Positions 12,011 through 57,258 of a stretch of DNA of 64,000 bases are shown here, piece after piece. The notes under the pieces were generated by a model. That model did no database searches, was not told where the DNA came from, and worked only from the letters and a program-made list of their open reading frames with translations. How positions within the stretch are numbered: the first letter of the stretch is position 1; every line of letters starts with the position of its first letter. Made by a program: the position numbers and the translations under genes. This DNA is from Portunus trituberculatus. Lineage: Eukaryota > Arthropoda > Malacostraca > Decapoda > Portunidae. Location of the stretch: NCBI RefSeq assembly GCF_017591435.1, contig NC_059294.1, positions 20,200,975 to 20,264,974 of the forward strand. Reading direction: 5' to 3'.

Positions 12011-12030
12011 GTGTGTGTGTGTGTGTGTGT
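12011..12030. repeat. (GT)n tail of SINE E
   Basis: Ten GT units between LINE copy 3's 5' end and the 3' end of SINE E. Confidence 0.9.
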
Positions 12031-12313
12031 ATAATTCACTGTTTGATCTGCTGCAGTCTCTGACGAGACAGCCAGACGTTACCCTACGGAACGAGCTCAT
12101 AGCTCATTATTTCCGATCTTGGGATAGGTCTGAGACCAGGCACACACCACACACCGGGACAACAAGGTCACAACTCCTCGATTTACATCCCGTACCTACT
12201 CACTGCTAGGTGAACAGGGGCTACACATGAAAGGAGACACACCCAAATATCTCCACCCGGCCGGGGAATCAAACCCCGGTCATCTGGCTTGAAGCCAGCG
12301 TAACCACTGAGCT
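12031..12313 (-). mobile_element. SINE E, tRNA-Val-derived, subfamily 1
   Basis: Reverse-strand copy of SINE B/C, with the core CCGATCTTGGGATAGG and the AGATATTTGGGTG body joint in complement. Its tRNA head is damaged: the anticodon arm reads TCTGGCTTGAAGCCAG in complement, so the CAC loop is lost. The 5' end abuts (GT)n. Confidence 0.85.
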
Positions 12314-12335
12314 GTGTGTGTGTGTGTGTGTGTGT
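12314..12335. repeat. (GT)n tract joining SINE E and LINE copy 4
   Basis: About eleven GT units between the 5' end of SINE E and the 3' tail of LINE copy 4. Confidence 0.9.
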
Positions 12336-15300
12336 ATTTACCTAATTGTATTTACCTAATTGTAACATACGGGAAAAGAGCTATGCTCGTGTTGTCCCGT
12401 CTCCATATCTATTAATGTCCAGCTTTTTCTTAAAATCATGAATATTCCTTGCGTTGACCACTTCCACGTCTAAACTATTCCATGCTTCCACCCTTCTATG
12501 AGGGAAGCTATATTTTTCACATCTCTCCTATAAGTGGCCATTTTAGTTTTTTCCCATGCCCTCTCGACATTCTTTCATTCCACATACACAGATCTTCCCT
12601 ATCCATTTTTCCATGCCAATCATCACTCTGTATATTGCTATCAGGTCTCCCCTTTCTCTTCTGTTTTCCAGGGTCGGAAGTTGCATTCTTTTCAGTCTGT
12701 CTTCATAAGTCAAATCTCTTAAGTCAGGCACCATTTTGTTGCAGCCCTCTGTACTTTCTCTAGTTTCCTTATGTGTTTCTTTAAGTTCGAGCCCACTGTA
12801 TTGTTGCATATTCAAGCCTCGGTCTTATCATTGCAGTAATTATTTTCTTCATCATTTCTTCATCTAAATATACGACGCCACTCTTATGTTCCTCAATAAG
12901 TTCAATACTTCTCCAATTATTTTGTTTATATGTCTCTCTGGCGATAGGTCATTGGTAATTGTCACCCCAAGGTCTTTTTCTTCATGACTGGTTTTATGTC
13001 TTCATTTCCTATCTTGTACATACTCCTGATTCTTCTTTCACTCTTGCCAAACTCTATTTTCTTGCATTTTGTCGTGTTGAACTCCATTTGCCATGTACAG
13101 CTCCATTTCCATATTCTGTCCAAGTCTTCCTGGAGTAGTTCGCAATCTTTGTCACATCTCACTTTTCTTAACAATTTTGCATCGTCTGCAAATAGGCTCA
13201 CATAACTGGACACCCCATCCACCATGTCATTTATGTAGACCGCGAACATTACTGGTGCCAACACTGATCCCTGTGGAACTCCACTCTCCACCAAGCCCCA
13301 TTCTGATGGTCTGTCCTTAATTATTGTTCTCATTTCTCTTCCTACCAAAAGTCTTCCATCCATTTTAGTAAACTGCCATGCACTCCTCCTACCATTTCAA
13401 GTTTCCAGATCAGTCTCCGGTGTGGTACCTTATCAAAGGCCTTTTTTAAATCCAGATATATTCCATCAGCCCAACCATCTCTTTCCTGTATTACATCTAT
13501 CACCCTCGAATAGTAACATATCAGGTTTGTCGTGCATGAACGCCCTTTTCTAAAACCAAATTGACACTCACAAAGTATGTCATTTTTCTCCAAGAAGTCT
13601 GTCCATCTATTCTTCACCACCCTCTCACACATCTTAGCTACCACACTTGTAAGTGACACTGGTCTATAGTTCAATGGGTCTCTCTTGTTACCTGATTTAT
13701 AGATTGGGACAATGTTAGCTCTTTTCCAGTCTTGGGGCACTACACCTTCCCTTAATGAGGCATCAATTACTTCACAAACTTTTTCTGCCAGTTGCTCCTG
13801 CATTCTCTTAAAATCCATCCTGATACCCCATCAGGTCCCACAGCTTTTCTCACTTCTAAACTCCCCATCATATTCTTGATCTCCTCCACAGTTACTTGAA
13901 ACTCCTTCATAATCCCTTTCTGTTCCATTACCAGTGGTTTGTCAAAAGCAGTCTCCTTTGTGAATACCTTCCGAAAGCATCCATTCATAGCCTCTGCCAT
14001 TTCCTGGGATCTTCACTGCATACTCCATTTACTTCTAAACTTTCAATACTTTCTCTATTTTTGATGTTGTTGTTCACATGTCTGTAAAAAGCCTTGGTTG
14101 GTCTTTACATTTATCAATTATATCCTTTTCTTGTTTCTTTCTTTCTTCTCTTCTAATCAACACATATTCATTTCTTGCTCTTTTGTAACTTTCCCACTGC
14201 TTAATCCGTCTTTTCCTTCTCCACCTCTTCCATGCATCCTCTTTTCTTGTTCTAGCCTTTTCACATCTATCGTTAAACCAGTCCTGCTTTCCAACTTCTC
14301 TATGTTGTCTTATTGGTACAAATTTTTCTCACCTTCTTTGTATATTTTTATAAATTCCTTCCACTTTTCATTTGCTCCTTAGCACTCTTGAATTTCATCC
14401 AATTTGTCTCTTGAAAGAATTTCTTTAGGTTTCCAAAATCTGTCTTGGCATAATTCCATCTTCCCACTTTATATTCTTCATTTCTTCTAGATTTCTCTTC
14501 ATCTATCACCTTGAACTCCAAAACTGCATGATCACTCTTTGCTAAAGGGCACTCCACCCTCATCTCCTCAATGACCATTGGCTCTGTACTAAAGACCAAG
14601 TCCAGTCTTGACGATGCTCCCTCTCCTCCAAACCTAGTATCTTCTTTGACCCACTGAGTTAACACATTTTCCATTGCCAGTGTCAATAGTGTATTTCCCC
14701 ATGTTGTCTCTGATCCTTCCATTGACCAGTCCTCCCAACACACCTCTTTACAATTAAAATCTCCCATCATTATAGTTCGTTCACAGCCACCCAACATTTC
14801 TTCCAGACATGTTCCTGTATCACTTATCATTTCTTCATATTCCTGTACTGACCATGCATTTGTCTTAGGTGGTACGTACACCACTATGTAGTGCCTCTTT
14901 TTCCTTCATTAGTTTCTGCTCTGATCTTTAGCACTTCTGCCTTTCCCATACCTTCTTTCACTTGATCCACCTTTATATCTTTTTAACCAGCAACATCACT
15001 CCTCCTCCCATCTTACCTACTCTATTTCTTTTCCAAACATTATATTTCCTTCTCCAACCATCATCAGGTCTTCTCCCTCTCTCAGTTTTGTTTCAGTAAG
15101 ACCCACAATATCTGGGTTCTTGTCCTCAAGTAATCGTTGAGTTCTAAAATCCCGATATCACTCCATTTATGTTGGAATACATTACATTCCGCTCATACGT
15201 AAGTTTCTTTAGTCCTTTCTTACTGTACTTTTCTGGGTTATGAACCACTTCCTCAGTCTCATATCCAAGATTCTCCAGAAAAACTCTTTCTTCTCCTCTT

Positions 15301-15366
15301 CTGTCCTCTCCATTTTTTTTCAAAGCCTCCTTTCTCAACTCATTTAACATTTCTCTTTCCTTTTCA

Positions 15367-15368
<2 letters not shown>
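12336..15368 (-). mobile_element. LINE copy 4, long copy with endonuclease and reverse transcriptase
   Basis: About 3.0 kb, a related but different subfamily. From the 5' side on the - strand: a coiled, charged segment (15350-15144); an AP-endonuclease (14884-14348) with MGDFNCK, LDLVFS and SDHAVLEF; then reverse transcriptase (14000-12962) with RKAVGPDGVSGW, LNYRPVSLTSVV, CQFGFRKGRSCTTN, YLDLKKAFDKVPHRRL, SGVPQGSVLAP and intact SLFADDAKLL. The C-terminal tail (12815-12543) has LPTLENRRERGDL. At least two frameshifts break it. The tail repeats TTAGGTAAATACAA. Confidence 0.92.

Positions 15369-15436
<68 letters not shown>
15369..15436. repeat. (GT)n tract joining LINE copies 4 and 5
   Basis: About 34 GT units. 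Confidence 0.92.
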
Positions 15437-15438
<2 letters not shown>

Positions 15439-16161
15439 TTACCTAGTTGTAGTTTTACAGGGCCTGGGCTTTATGCTCGTGTGGCCCCGTCTCCATCCAA
15501 TCTTACTTTAAAAGTGTGCACACTCGTTGCAGACACTACTTCTTCATCTAAACTGTTCCACATCTCAATACATCTCTGCGGGAAACTATATTTTTTAATA
15601 TCTCTCAGACATCTTCCTTTTCTCAGCTTTTTACTATGCAATCTTGTGCTTCGGATGTCATATTCTTCTCTCAGGATCAGTTTCTCATTATCCACTTGGT
15701 CCATTCCGTTGATCAATTTATAAACTTGTATCAGGTCTCCTCTCTCCCTTCTTTGTTCCAGGGTTGGTAGATCCATAGCCTTTAGTCTCTCCTCATATGT
15801 CATCCCTTCAAATTCTGGAACCATTCTTGTAGCTATTTTTGTAGCCTCTCCAATTTCCTTATGTGTTTCTTTTTATGAGGGGTCCACACTACTCCTGCAT
15901 ATTCCAATCTGGGTCTTATTATAATACTTATCAATTTCTTCATCATTTCTTTGTCCATGTAGTGAAATGCTACTCCAATATTCCTTAGCAAATTATATGT
16001 TTCTCTAAAAATTCTATCAATATGGCTTACTGGTTGATTGTTATCTTCCATCGTCACTCCTAAGTTCTTTTCCCTTTTTTACTTTCTCCAGTTCTACTCC
16101 ATCTCCCATCTTATAGATTCCCACAGGTCGTCTTTCACTCTTTCCCATTTCCATGACATGG

Positions 16162-16166
<5 letters not shown>
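15437..16166 (-). mobile_element. LINE copy 5, 5'-truncated
   Basis: Same subfamily as copies 1-3. - strand frames give ETYNLLRNIGVAFHYMDKEM, RPRLEYAGVVWTPHKKK and MTYEERLKAMDLPTLEQ, the last third of the reverse transcriptase. Its 5' end stops at GCTTTT, against (GT)n. Confidence 0.9.

Positions 16167-16202
<36 letters not shown>
16167..16202. repeat. (GT)n tail of SINE F
   Basis: About 18 GT units between LINE copy 5 and SINE F. Confidence 0.92.
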
Positions 16203-16207
<5 letters not shown>

Positions 16208-16484
16208 CACCTCGGTCGCCAGCTGGCCACCAAGCCATTCTTCCCCATTACGGAGCAAGCTCAGAGCTCATAGACAGATCTTCGGGTAGGACTGAGACCA
16301 CATCACACACAACACACACCAGGAAAGCAAGGCCACAGCCCCTCGAGTTACATCCTGTACCTATTTACTGCTAGGTGAACAGGGGCCACACATTAAGAGC
16401 TTTGCCCATTTGCCTCGCCGCTTTCCGGGACTTGAACCCGGCTCTCTCGATTGTGAATCGAGCATGCTAACCACTACATTATGT

Positions 16485-16486
<2 letters not shown>
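16203..16486 (-). mobile_element. SINE F, tRNA-Val-derived, subfamily 2
   Basis: Reverse copy closely matching SINE A, with the same GGCGAGGCAAATGGGC joint, core and tRNA head (anticodon arm CTCGA-TTCACAA-TCGAG in complement, anticodon CAC). Lies about 60 bases from the PC first coding exon. Confidence 0.87.

Positions 16487-16520
<34 letters not shown>
16487..16520. repeat. (GT)n tract next to PC exon 1
   Basis: About 17 GT units ending 25 bases before the PC 5' UTR acceptor at 16545. Confidence 0.92.
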
Positions 16521-16525
<5 letters not shown>

Positions 16526-16545
16526 AATTTCAATCCTCATTGCAG

Positions 16546-16572
16546 GTCTAACACACATACCTGACAAGAAAA
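16546..16572 (+). other. PC: PC 5' UTR part carried on the first coding exon
   Basis: A good acceptor (CTCATTGCAG, ending at 16545) lies 27 bases before the PC ATG, so transcription probably starts in an upstream non-coding exon. The (GT)n tract ending at 16520 and a SINE lie immediately upstream, so the branch point of that intron probably sits close to or inside repeat sequence. The upstream exon could not be identified. Confidence 0.6.
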
Positions 16573-49192
<32,620 letters not shown>

Positions 49193-49198
49193 GCCCTG

Positions 49199-51442
49199 GT
49201 AAGTGCTTTGCTACATATATTTTTATTCATTTTATATATTTTTATCAGAATTTTATATAAGGCACTGACCAAGGACAACAGAAGTGCAATAAAGACCCAA
49301 TGAGAGTGCAAGTTTCTAAATATGTAATAGTCAAAAAGGGTCATCCAGAATTTGAAAAATTTAAAAGTTCTCTCTTCAAGAGTTCATACAAATGTTGAAT
49401 TGCAGAAGCAGTCAGAAAGTTTACTAGAAAAACCATGAAAGATTGAGAATACTGGATAACTCTTGCATTTGGGAGGTGGACAGAGTCAGGATGAGAGAAG
49501 GTAAAGCCTTTTGTAGTGAGGCTATAGGAGGAGGAGAAGGCACAGTTAGCAAGAGCAATTATAGTAAAAGTCCAAAACTTTGGAAGGCAGCAATACAAAA
49601 GAGTTCTGAAAAATCAAACTTTCTGAAGTTTTAGAAGTGTAATATTCTCTAGTATCCTATCTCAAAAGTTTGGACTATATCTAGCTATTGGACTGAGATT
49701 TAAATAGTAGATGTACAGGTGAATAATTCACCAATTGGTGTGGACATGCAAATGGGCACGTGAGAATAAACAAGGAAAAAGAAAGGCAAGATTATTATCA
49801 ATGTTTTGGCTGCTCCTCCATTGTGAACATTTTTAGTCTGTCCTTTACAAAAAAAAAAAGTTCACAATAGAAGAGCAGCCAGTTGAGTGTCATTAAGGTA
49901 ATAGGAATAGCTTTCTGTAAGTTAAATTAAGTTGATTATTCCTCCATAGAGTTTTGAGGTATTGACCAATAAAGTACTTAAGCCATCCACTCCATCAGGC
50001 AATGTCTGATGAGCTGAATCAGTTGCTTTCTCATCTGAAGCAGTGTTATCAGATGAAATAAGATAAAAAGTGCAAACTCTTCACTTTGTACATAGGCAGA
50101 CTTACCTGGCAATGATTGCTTGTTGCAGGTATTGAATACTGCTCAACAAGTTTTTCATTTGGGTAGTTAAAGTTGTTCAGTATACAGTAGGTGCACTGTG
50201 AGATGAGAGCTGTCGGTAATTACCATGTCCAACACTGTGGAGAAGAAGAAAAGTCTTGTCTAAGAAACACCATCTACCAGATTGTAGATGACTGCCTGAA
50301 TTGATGAATAAAAAAACCCAGCCCATTACAGAAAGAATCATTAAAACCATGTCAAGCCCCTAAAAGTTGCATCAATATCATTAAAAGCCATGTGATGAAC
50401 ATAATATATTATACCAGTTTTTACTTCATGACATAATCTAAGGTAATGTAATTGAAAACTTTGGCATGTAACAGGATTGCTCTTTATCATGGCCATGTAT
50501 TCAGATTTCAGAAAAAAAAAAAAAATCTTGTCCATCCTACTAATAAAGCTAATTAAGATAATGTCATTAAGCTAAAATATACTAAAATATACTAAGAGAA
50601 AGTGTGTTACAAGAAAAGGTTTTTGTAGCAGTTATTATAATATTCTTCACCACTTTTGCAACACATGCCCCATTAAAAATACTGTTCAGCGCTAAAGAGC
50701 CCAGTCTTGTACTATTCAAAATAATGAATTTAACTTTGTTATATGTACATGGTGCTGAATACATGACAAAAAAGAAAAGCCAAATTGAAGAGAGAGCTAG
50801 GAAAAAGAGGAAAAAAAGAAGAATCAAAGAATTGGAAATGTGATGGATTTCCATTCCAGAACACTACGGAATAATTCTAATCAGTAATAATTCAGTGACT
50901 TGACAAAGATAAATTTCATTCAATTGCCAAAATGAAAATAAATTCTTGCTAAATGCCACAAGAATGATGTTCTTACTATCCCATATTTTGGGGGAAATTT
51001 GTTTTTTATTTTTCGTTTCATAGTGGAATGGATGGCTTGAAAATAGCAGACAGTTAAAAGTCAATGGCACAAATTTCATTAATGACAACACAATATTATA
51101 ACAATGATTTCAGTGATGAATATGATCAACAAATCTTTCTTTAGAAAATTTTGTCTACAAACATGATGCTTATTTAGAATGCTAAAAGAAGTATTCTTTG
51201 CTAAAAGAAGAATAAGAATACATTTGATTTTTGCTCTTCAGCAAAAATCAAATACATTTGTTTCTACTTACATTTGATCTGTTTGACTGTAAGAAACTTT
51301 AATGTAATAGTGCAAAATCCTTTAAAAATGTCAATCATATTCACTTGTTCTTGAAAAATTAAAACTGAATGAATGTCTAACCAGTAATTACAGTACACTT
51401 TACATTTAGATACATTGTCTTACAATGGCTTTTGGTTTTCAG
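49199..51442 (+). other. PC: Probable intron in the PC 3' UTR
   Basis: Six bases after the stop there is a strong donor (CCCTG|GTAAGTG). A matching acceptor with a U-rich tract (TTTGGTTTTCAG) ends at 51442. The junction is closer than about 50 bases to the stop, so nonsense-mediated decay is not expected. Inside it, AATAAA at 49288-49293 could serve an unspliced short transcript. The rest is AT-rich and I see no gene or recognisable transposon. Confidence 0.5.
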
Positions 51443-52090
51443 ACTCCAGGATCGAATAGAAACATCTCATTCAGCTCTTCAAGGCTATAAGCACAAGTGG
51501 TGTGGTGCTGTTTTGTGCCCGCCCCAGCCTTCCAGCACGCAAACGATTTTTCACACACCAACTACTGAGGTTCATGTGTACATCAGATGGGACCGCATTC
51601 CTTATCCTTCACTAAGCACAGCAAATGCATGAAGCCACCATACCTCCAAGCCTTACTGAATATCACAAACTTAATTAATTTGGACTTAGCAGCTATTCAG
51701 ACTTGAGTATTTTTGTATTAGTTTGATTTTTTGTGCTATGATGAAATAATGCTTCCCAATGCAAGTGTGTATGGGACAAGCTCCTCTTGGCCTAGTTTGC
51801 CTTTGATGAGGAGCTTGTCATTGTGTGCTAGTGATCAAAAGTCCTTTACATGAACAAACTTTGCAGTTCTTTACAGAGAAGTTGTGGCAGTACACTTTCT
51901 TTAGTTGTTCATGCTGTTATTATTTTTTTTTTTTTTTTTTTTTTTATGTACAGACATGTTTTCACACAAAAAAAAAAAATTAAACTGCAGCTGTTTAGTT
52001 ATTATATGCAAGTAATTTGTGACAATGTATAAATATACAGAGTTATATAAATCTAAACTTCTAAATAAAGACCAGAGAATTTTCATACCT
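51443..52090 (+). other. PC: Probable terminal 3' UTR exon of PC
   Basis: Starts at the acceptor at 51442 and reaches AATAAA at 52064-52069, with cleavage expected within about 25 bases after it. The approximate end is inferred. An open frame at 51432-51632 overlaps it but resembles no family I know. Confidence 0.45.
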
Positions 52091-52099
52091 TGCATATAT

Positions 52100-53680
52100 T
52101 GCTATTACCAGCAGTAAATAAATATATCAATGATATAACACATTCCATTCTTAAAATCAGCTACTTCACATTTTATGTAGTATTTACATACTCCTGACTG
52201 GGATGCACAGTTTATATCAATAATAATGATGAGAGCTTATAGTCATTCTAAGATGTTAACATGTTTTCAACTAACTTCTTTTTGTCAGTAGATGTCAAGA
52301 AAAGTGTCAAGAAAATCTTTTCAATATAATTTACTCTAGTTATTACAAATTTATTAAATATTATCAGGAAGAATCATACTTTTTAAGGAACATAATTCTT
52401 TGCATCAGTACAGCTTTGGAGGACTGGATGGATAGACTTAAGATAACAACAGTATTGTTGATAGTTCATTTTAGGGCATACTATCTTAACAATGTCATTC
52501 TTGGGTTCCTTATCTTTCAAGGTTCCTCAAAACAACTGATTATGTGTCAAGTTACACATGAACATGAGCTATATCACAATGTTGCAAAAAAATATTATGG
52601 TAGTAATTAATTCTGGTTAGTACCAAAGTACTGGTTTGCTAAATTGATATATAAAATTGAGGTTAAAAATATTCCAATGTTTACCTTGGAGTATGAAATT
52701 TTTCACTTGTATAACTAAATTTATTGAAAAGTATAAAGTATTATAAACCTGTAAAAAGATGTTTAAAAAAGTTTGTATTTATACAGTGTTTAACTATAGA
52801 GGAATTTAGCCTACTTGACTGTGGTGGGTTAGTCCTTTATGTGCTGTGATTGGTGTTTAGGAACTGCTGTGAAAATAGTTTCCTGATAGCTTAAATTAAA
52901 TATTAGTCTTATGGTTCTGATGTGATCCCGAAACACGACAGCCTTAAATGATTCTTCCATAAAACATAAGGTTAGGTCTGATTTGAGCAACACCTTCCCT
53001 ATTTTATAAATTTTCCTTCAATTAACATTCCACAATATACAGAGTTTATTATGATACTCTGTCCTTTGTTCATTTTTTTGTCCTGACAGAAAAGTTTGTG
53101 ACCTTAATTTTATTGGATATCTTCTCTTCCATGACTACATGACTGCCTTTGATCAAATTGGTTGTGACTAAACTTCAAAATACCATTCTTCATGTTTCTG
53201 CTGTCATAAGAAGGAATATGTATACAACACACCTCAACTGCTTTGTTATTCACAAAAAAAGTCAATACAGAGGAAACGTGATTTGCCAGTGGTTTGTGGT
53301 AGAATCTGAAGTATAGTCATATGAAAAGCTCTCATAATGAAAGGTGTCACAAGTGTATGATTTTTTTTTAATATTTAAATAACTTTGCAGGTTTTTATAG
53401 GATGTCTTGATCAATGTTAAGAAATAAAACAAATGAATGATTTATTGTAATTTTTTTATAGTTTTTTAGTGACTATTTAGTCACTAATATCAATTTAATG
53501 TGTGTTATTTATCCATTGTCATGGATGGAGTCATGATAATGAGCTATACAAACCCAGAGAGAGCTTAAAGAGTTCAGAGAATATAGTCTAATCTTCGGAT
53601 AAGTTTGAAACCTTTCAAACACCACACACCCCATCTCACTAGAAGGACTAAAAGCTCTCTCATCAGTAAATGCTTACATA

Positions 53681-53720
<40 letters not shown>

Positions 53721-55178
53721 AATATTAATGAGTAGTGGATGAAAACTATAGAAAATCAATTGGAAACCCTTAAAGACACTGCCACTTATTATTGATGACA
53801 AAGTCTGTTGTATACATATTAATGCTGCAGCAAAAAACTATTAACTGGCTTTGGTCAACATTTTAATCATAAAAGCATATAACATTGTTGTATTACTTAG
53901 TCCTTTGCTCCTAAGAAATATACTAGCAGCAATGCTGACAAAGATAGAAGTACCAGTAGCAAATGGTATTGCTTACAAGTCCAGTTGTAATTAGTACTAT
54001 GTCTTCCTGTAAGTAATATCAAATTGGGCTAGTGAATGTAGTGCTGTGTGAATGAAGCAATAAGTTTTAATCAGTGATGAATCCCTTCATAAATGTAAGA
54101 CTGCATGTAGCTTTGAGTCCTAGAAGGATGGAGTCATCAACCTTACTGTCAACATAAGTGTATCAGTGATGAATGTTGTTTTGGAATGATAAGCTTCATT
54201 AACAAATCTATGGTCTTACCCTCTGGCTTTCACTGACCTAATTCTCTTTTCTAAGGTAATGATATATTCCATCAACAGAAAGAAGCTTGATTTATTTAAT
54301 GCTAATGATAAGAGTATCTTATCGGGAGAAATTTTTCAATGCATCTTTGTTCACATAGGTAATGTACTGTATTTCCTTTTTTCAATCTATTTATGGGTAA
54401 ATTATAGCAGTCTGCCAGTGACTAATGTACCAAATTAACTAAATCCAATCAAACAAAATTTTTCTGTAGCACAAATTTCAGATGGAAATTTCATTTTCTC
54501 CAAAGATAATTGCCAAGTTACCTCCCCAAATCTTGTCCATGGATTTTATAGCATTTTATTACCCTCCTGTAGTATTATAGTCTAAATTTGCTTAATTTCT
54601 AAATTTCTGTACAATTCTCAATGAATCGCCCCTATTCCGTAGCCAACATCTCATTAGACCATATTTTTCTTTATTTATACCTATAGCTCTGGATCTCTGG
54701 ATGCAACAATGACCAGACATCAAGAATAAACCTTATAGTGATTATGAGAAATAGTATGTGGTGGCACTGTTGCAACCACCAAGTTTTTACATATATCTAG
54801 ATTACAGTGGGTTATATGAACCAATAATGGCCCTTAATGTGCTGTACAGTGTTGAAACAAAGAACATGACAGCAATACAGAATTTTCTATTCTCTAATTG
54901 CATATCTTCCTTGGTGTAAGCCAAAATACTGGATTCATATAAGACTGGGCAGCACAATGTTTTCCAGAAAGTTCTACCAAATAGAATTTTATTATACCAT
55001 TGGCCTCTACATTATCACACACCAATCATGATCTTTATCTCAAACCGCACGATCCCAGAGTATATATGTTTAGGTGCTTGTACACATGCAAACAGCCAGA
55101 GTAATATACTTCCATCATATGCACGAAAGATTAAGCTAAGGGTTAAGAGGACACTGACATAGCTTCCAGATTAATGTA
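52100..55178. other. Intergenic, no recognisable gene
   Basis: AT-rich, open frames below 80 codons without family resemblance. A (GT)n(GA)n microsatellite is at 53681-53720. Confidence 0.45.
53681..53720. repeat. (GT)n(GA)n compound microsatellite
   Basis: About eight GT units run into about twelve GA units. Confidence 0.9.
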
Positions 55179-56098
55179 TAGGCAACCCCCGCTTAACGAA
55201 GATTCACAACAAAATTTTGTTACAACGAAGGTTTAATTTTACTACCATCTGCTCATTTAACGAACACCAAACTCGCTTTAACAAAATTTTATCCATGTAA
55301 TTTTTCCCAAGTTTGAATGAAAGCCCCGCCGTGTCACGCAGGCCGACAGGCTTTTGAATACAGCAGTCTCTCTCGTGGACAACACGTGCACCACTCACCC
55401 CCTGTTCAAAACAATAACAGCGTCAGCAGCAACTCGTCTTCCCTCGCTCAACTTACCACACCAAAACGCCCTGCAATGTCGCCTAGCGTTGCTAAGAAGA
55501 CCAGGAAGTCTCTTACTCTCGAAGTGAAGCTGGATTTTATTCACAGACACGAGAGAGGCGAGAAAACTAGAGCATTGCTGGCCACCATCTTGACTCCATC
55601 TACTGTCTCTACTATTTTCAAGTCAGCAGACTATTAAGAAAGCTGGTGAGACCGTATCTTCCTTGCAAGCTAAAAGAATCACCTGAACTCGTGACTCTAC
55701 AATGGATAAAATGGAAAGCCTTGTGGAAGTGTGGTACATAAGTTTTGTATGTGATACAATGATGCACACTTTGTTTACATTCCACAGGTTGCCAGTTAGT
55801 GTCTTTCCTGTTTCTCTCTCCCTCCCTTCATAAATTTAAGATCAACATTATAAAGTTACATACATACATACATTAGTGTACATTATAATGACTTAAATTA
55901 AACTGCCTAAATGGTTTTTCATAATTTTTACTTTCATTAAACCTTTCACTGTACTATGATGCACCCTCGCTTTGTTTACTCTCAATGGAAGTTCAAGTCA
56001 GGGGTTAAACTTGTTATAATCGATTCACTTAATGAAATTTCGCTTAACAAAGTTTTTTTTTTAGGAACGTAACCCCTTTGTTAAGCGGGGGATGCCTG
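55179..56098 (+). mobile_element. Tigger/pogo-like transposon, internally deleted
   Basis: The left end (T)AGGCAACCCCCGCTTAAC and the right end GTTAAGCGGGGGATGCCTG form inverted repeats of about 22 bases with TA outside (55177-55178, 56099-56100). The + strand frame 55317-55637 ends in a CENP-B-type helix-turn-helix: KRPAMSPSVAKKTRKSLTLE, then LDFIHRHERGEKTR and TPSTVSTIFKSA. The DDE domain is gone. The right end touches the 3' tail of the next LINE. Confidence 0.85.
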
Positions 56099-56964
56099 TA
56101 TTTACTTAGTTGTATTTACCTAATTGTAGTACAGGGTTCAAGTGGGACTCATAGTATCCTGTCTCCATATCTCCACTTATCTAGTTTTCTTTAAAGTTAT
56201 GCACACTATGTGCTGTAACAATTCCATTATCCAATGCATTCCATTTTTCCATCCTGATCTTTTCATGTCCTCTTGTCCTTTCCATCTTCTTTCGTCAACA
56301 CCACCAGGTCTTCTTTGTCTATCTTTTCAATATCATTTATTATCTCATACATTGTTATTAGGTCCCCGTGTTCTCTTCTATCTTGTAAGGTTGGCAGTCC
56401 CATTTCCTTCAGTCGTTCTTCATACGTGAGGTCCTTTAATTCCGGCACAATCTTTGTAGCAATATTTTGTATCCTTTTCATTTTTCTTATATTCTTTTTA
56501 GAGCTCGGAGACCACATCACTGCTGCATATTCCAGACTTGGGCATATCATGCTTGTGATGATTTTTTTCATCATATCTTTATCCATGTAATGAAATGCCA
56601 CTCTTATATTAGTCAACATCTTATATGATAGGACTATGTGTTTATCAGGGCATCAGGGCTCAGATTTTCTTGTGTGATCACTCCAAGATCTTTTTCCTCT
56701 TTAGTCTTCATTATTTGCTCCTCTCCCATCAAATAGTTCCATACTAGTCTTCTCTTACTCTTTCCTAGTTCCATTATGTGGCATTTCCACTTCTTGCTCC
56801 ATTCATAGATTTTGTTTAAATCTTCCTGCAATAGCAGACAGTCCTCTCTGGTTTTGATAACTCTTAACAACTTTGTATCATCAGCGAATAAATTTATATA
56901 ACTTTATCTCAATGTGAATGTCGTTTACATAAACTTGAAACATAATGGGGGCTAACACTGACCC

Positions 56965-57258
56965 TTCACTGTTTCACTGTTTGATCTGCTGCGGTCTCTG
57001 TCGAGACAGCCAGACGTTACCCTACGGAACGAGCTCAGCTCATTTTTTCCGATCTTCGGATAGGCCTGAGACCAGGCACACACCACACACCGGGACAACA
57101 AGGTCACAACTCCTCGATTTACATCCCGTACCTACTCACTGTTAGGTGAACAGGGGCTACACGTGAAAGGAGACACACCCAAATATCTCCACCCGGCCGG
57201 GGAATCAAACCCCAGTCCTCTGGCTTGTGAAGCCAGCGCTCTAACCACTGAGCTACTG
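56965..57258 (-). mobile_element. SINE G, tRNA-Val-derived, subfamily 1, nested in LINE copy 7
   Basis: Reverse copy of SINE B/C with an intact CAC anticodon arm (CTGGC-TTCACAA-GCCAG in complement). It interrupts the LINE where intact copies read CTGACCCTTGTGGC, and removing it restores that text. The first bases of the tRNA head are missing. No (CA)n tail lies at its 3' end, unlike the other SINEs. Confidence 0.87.
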
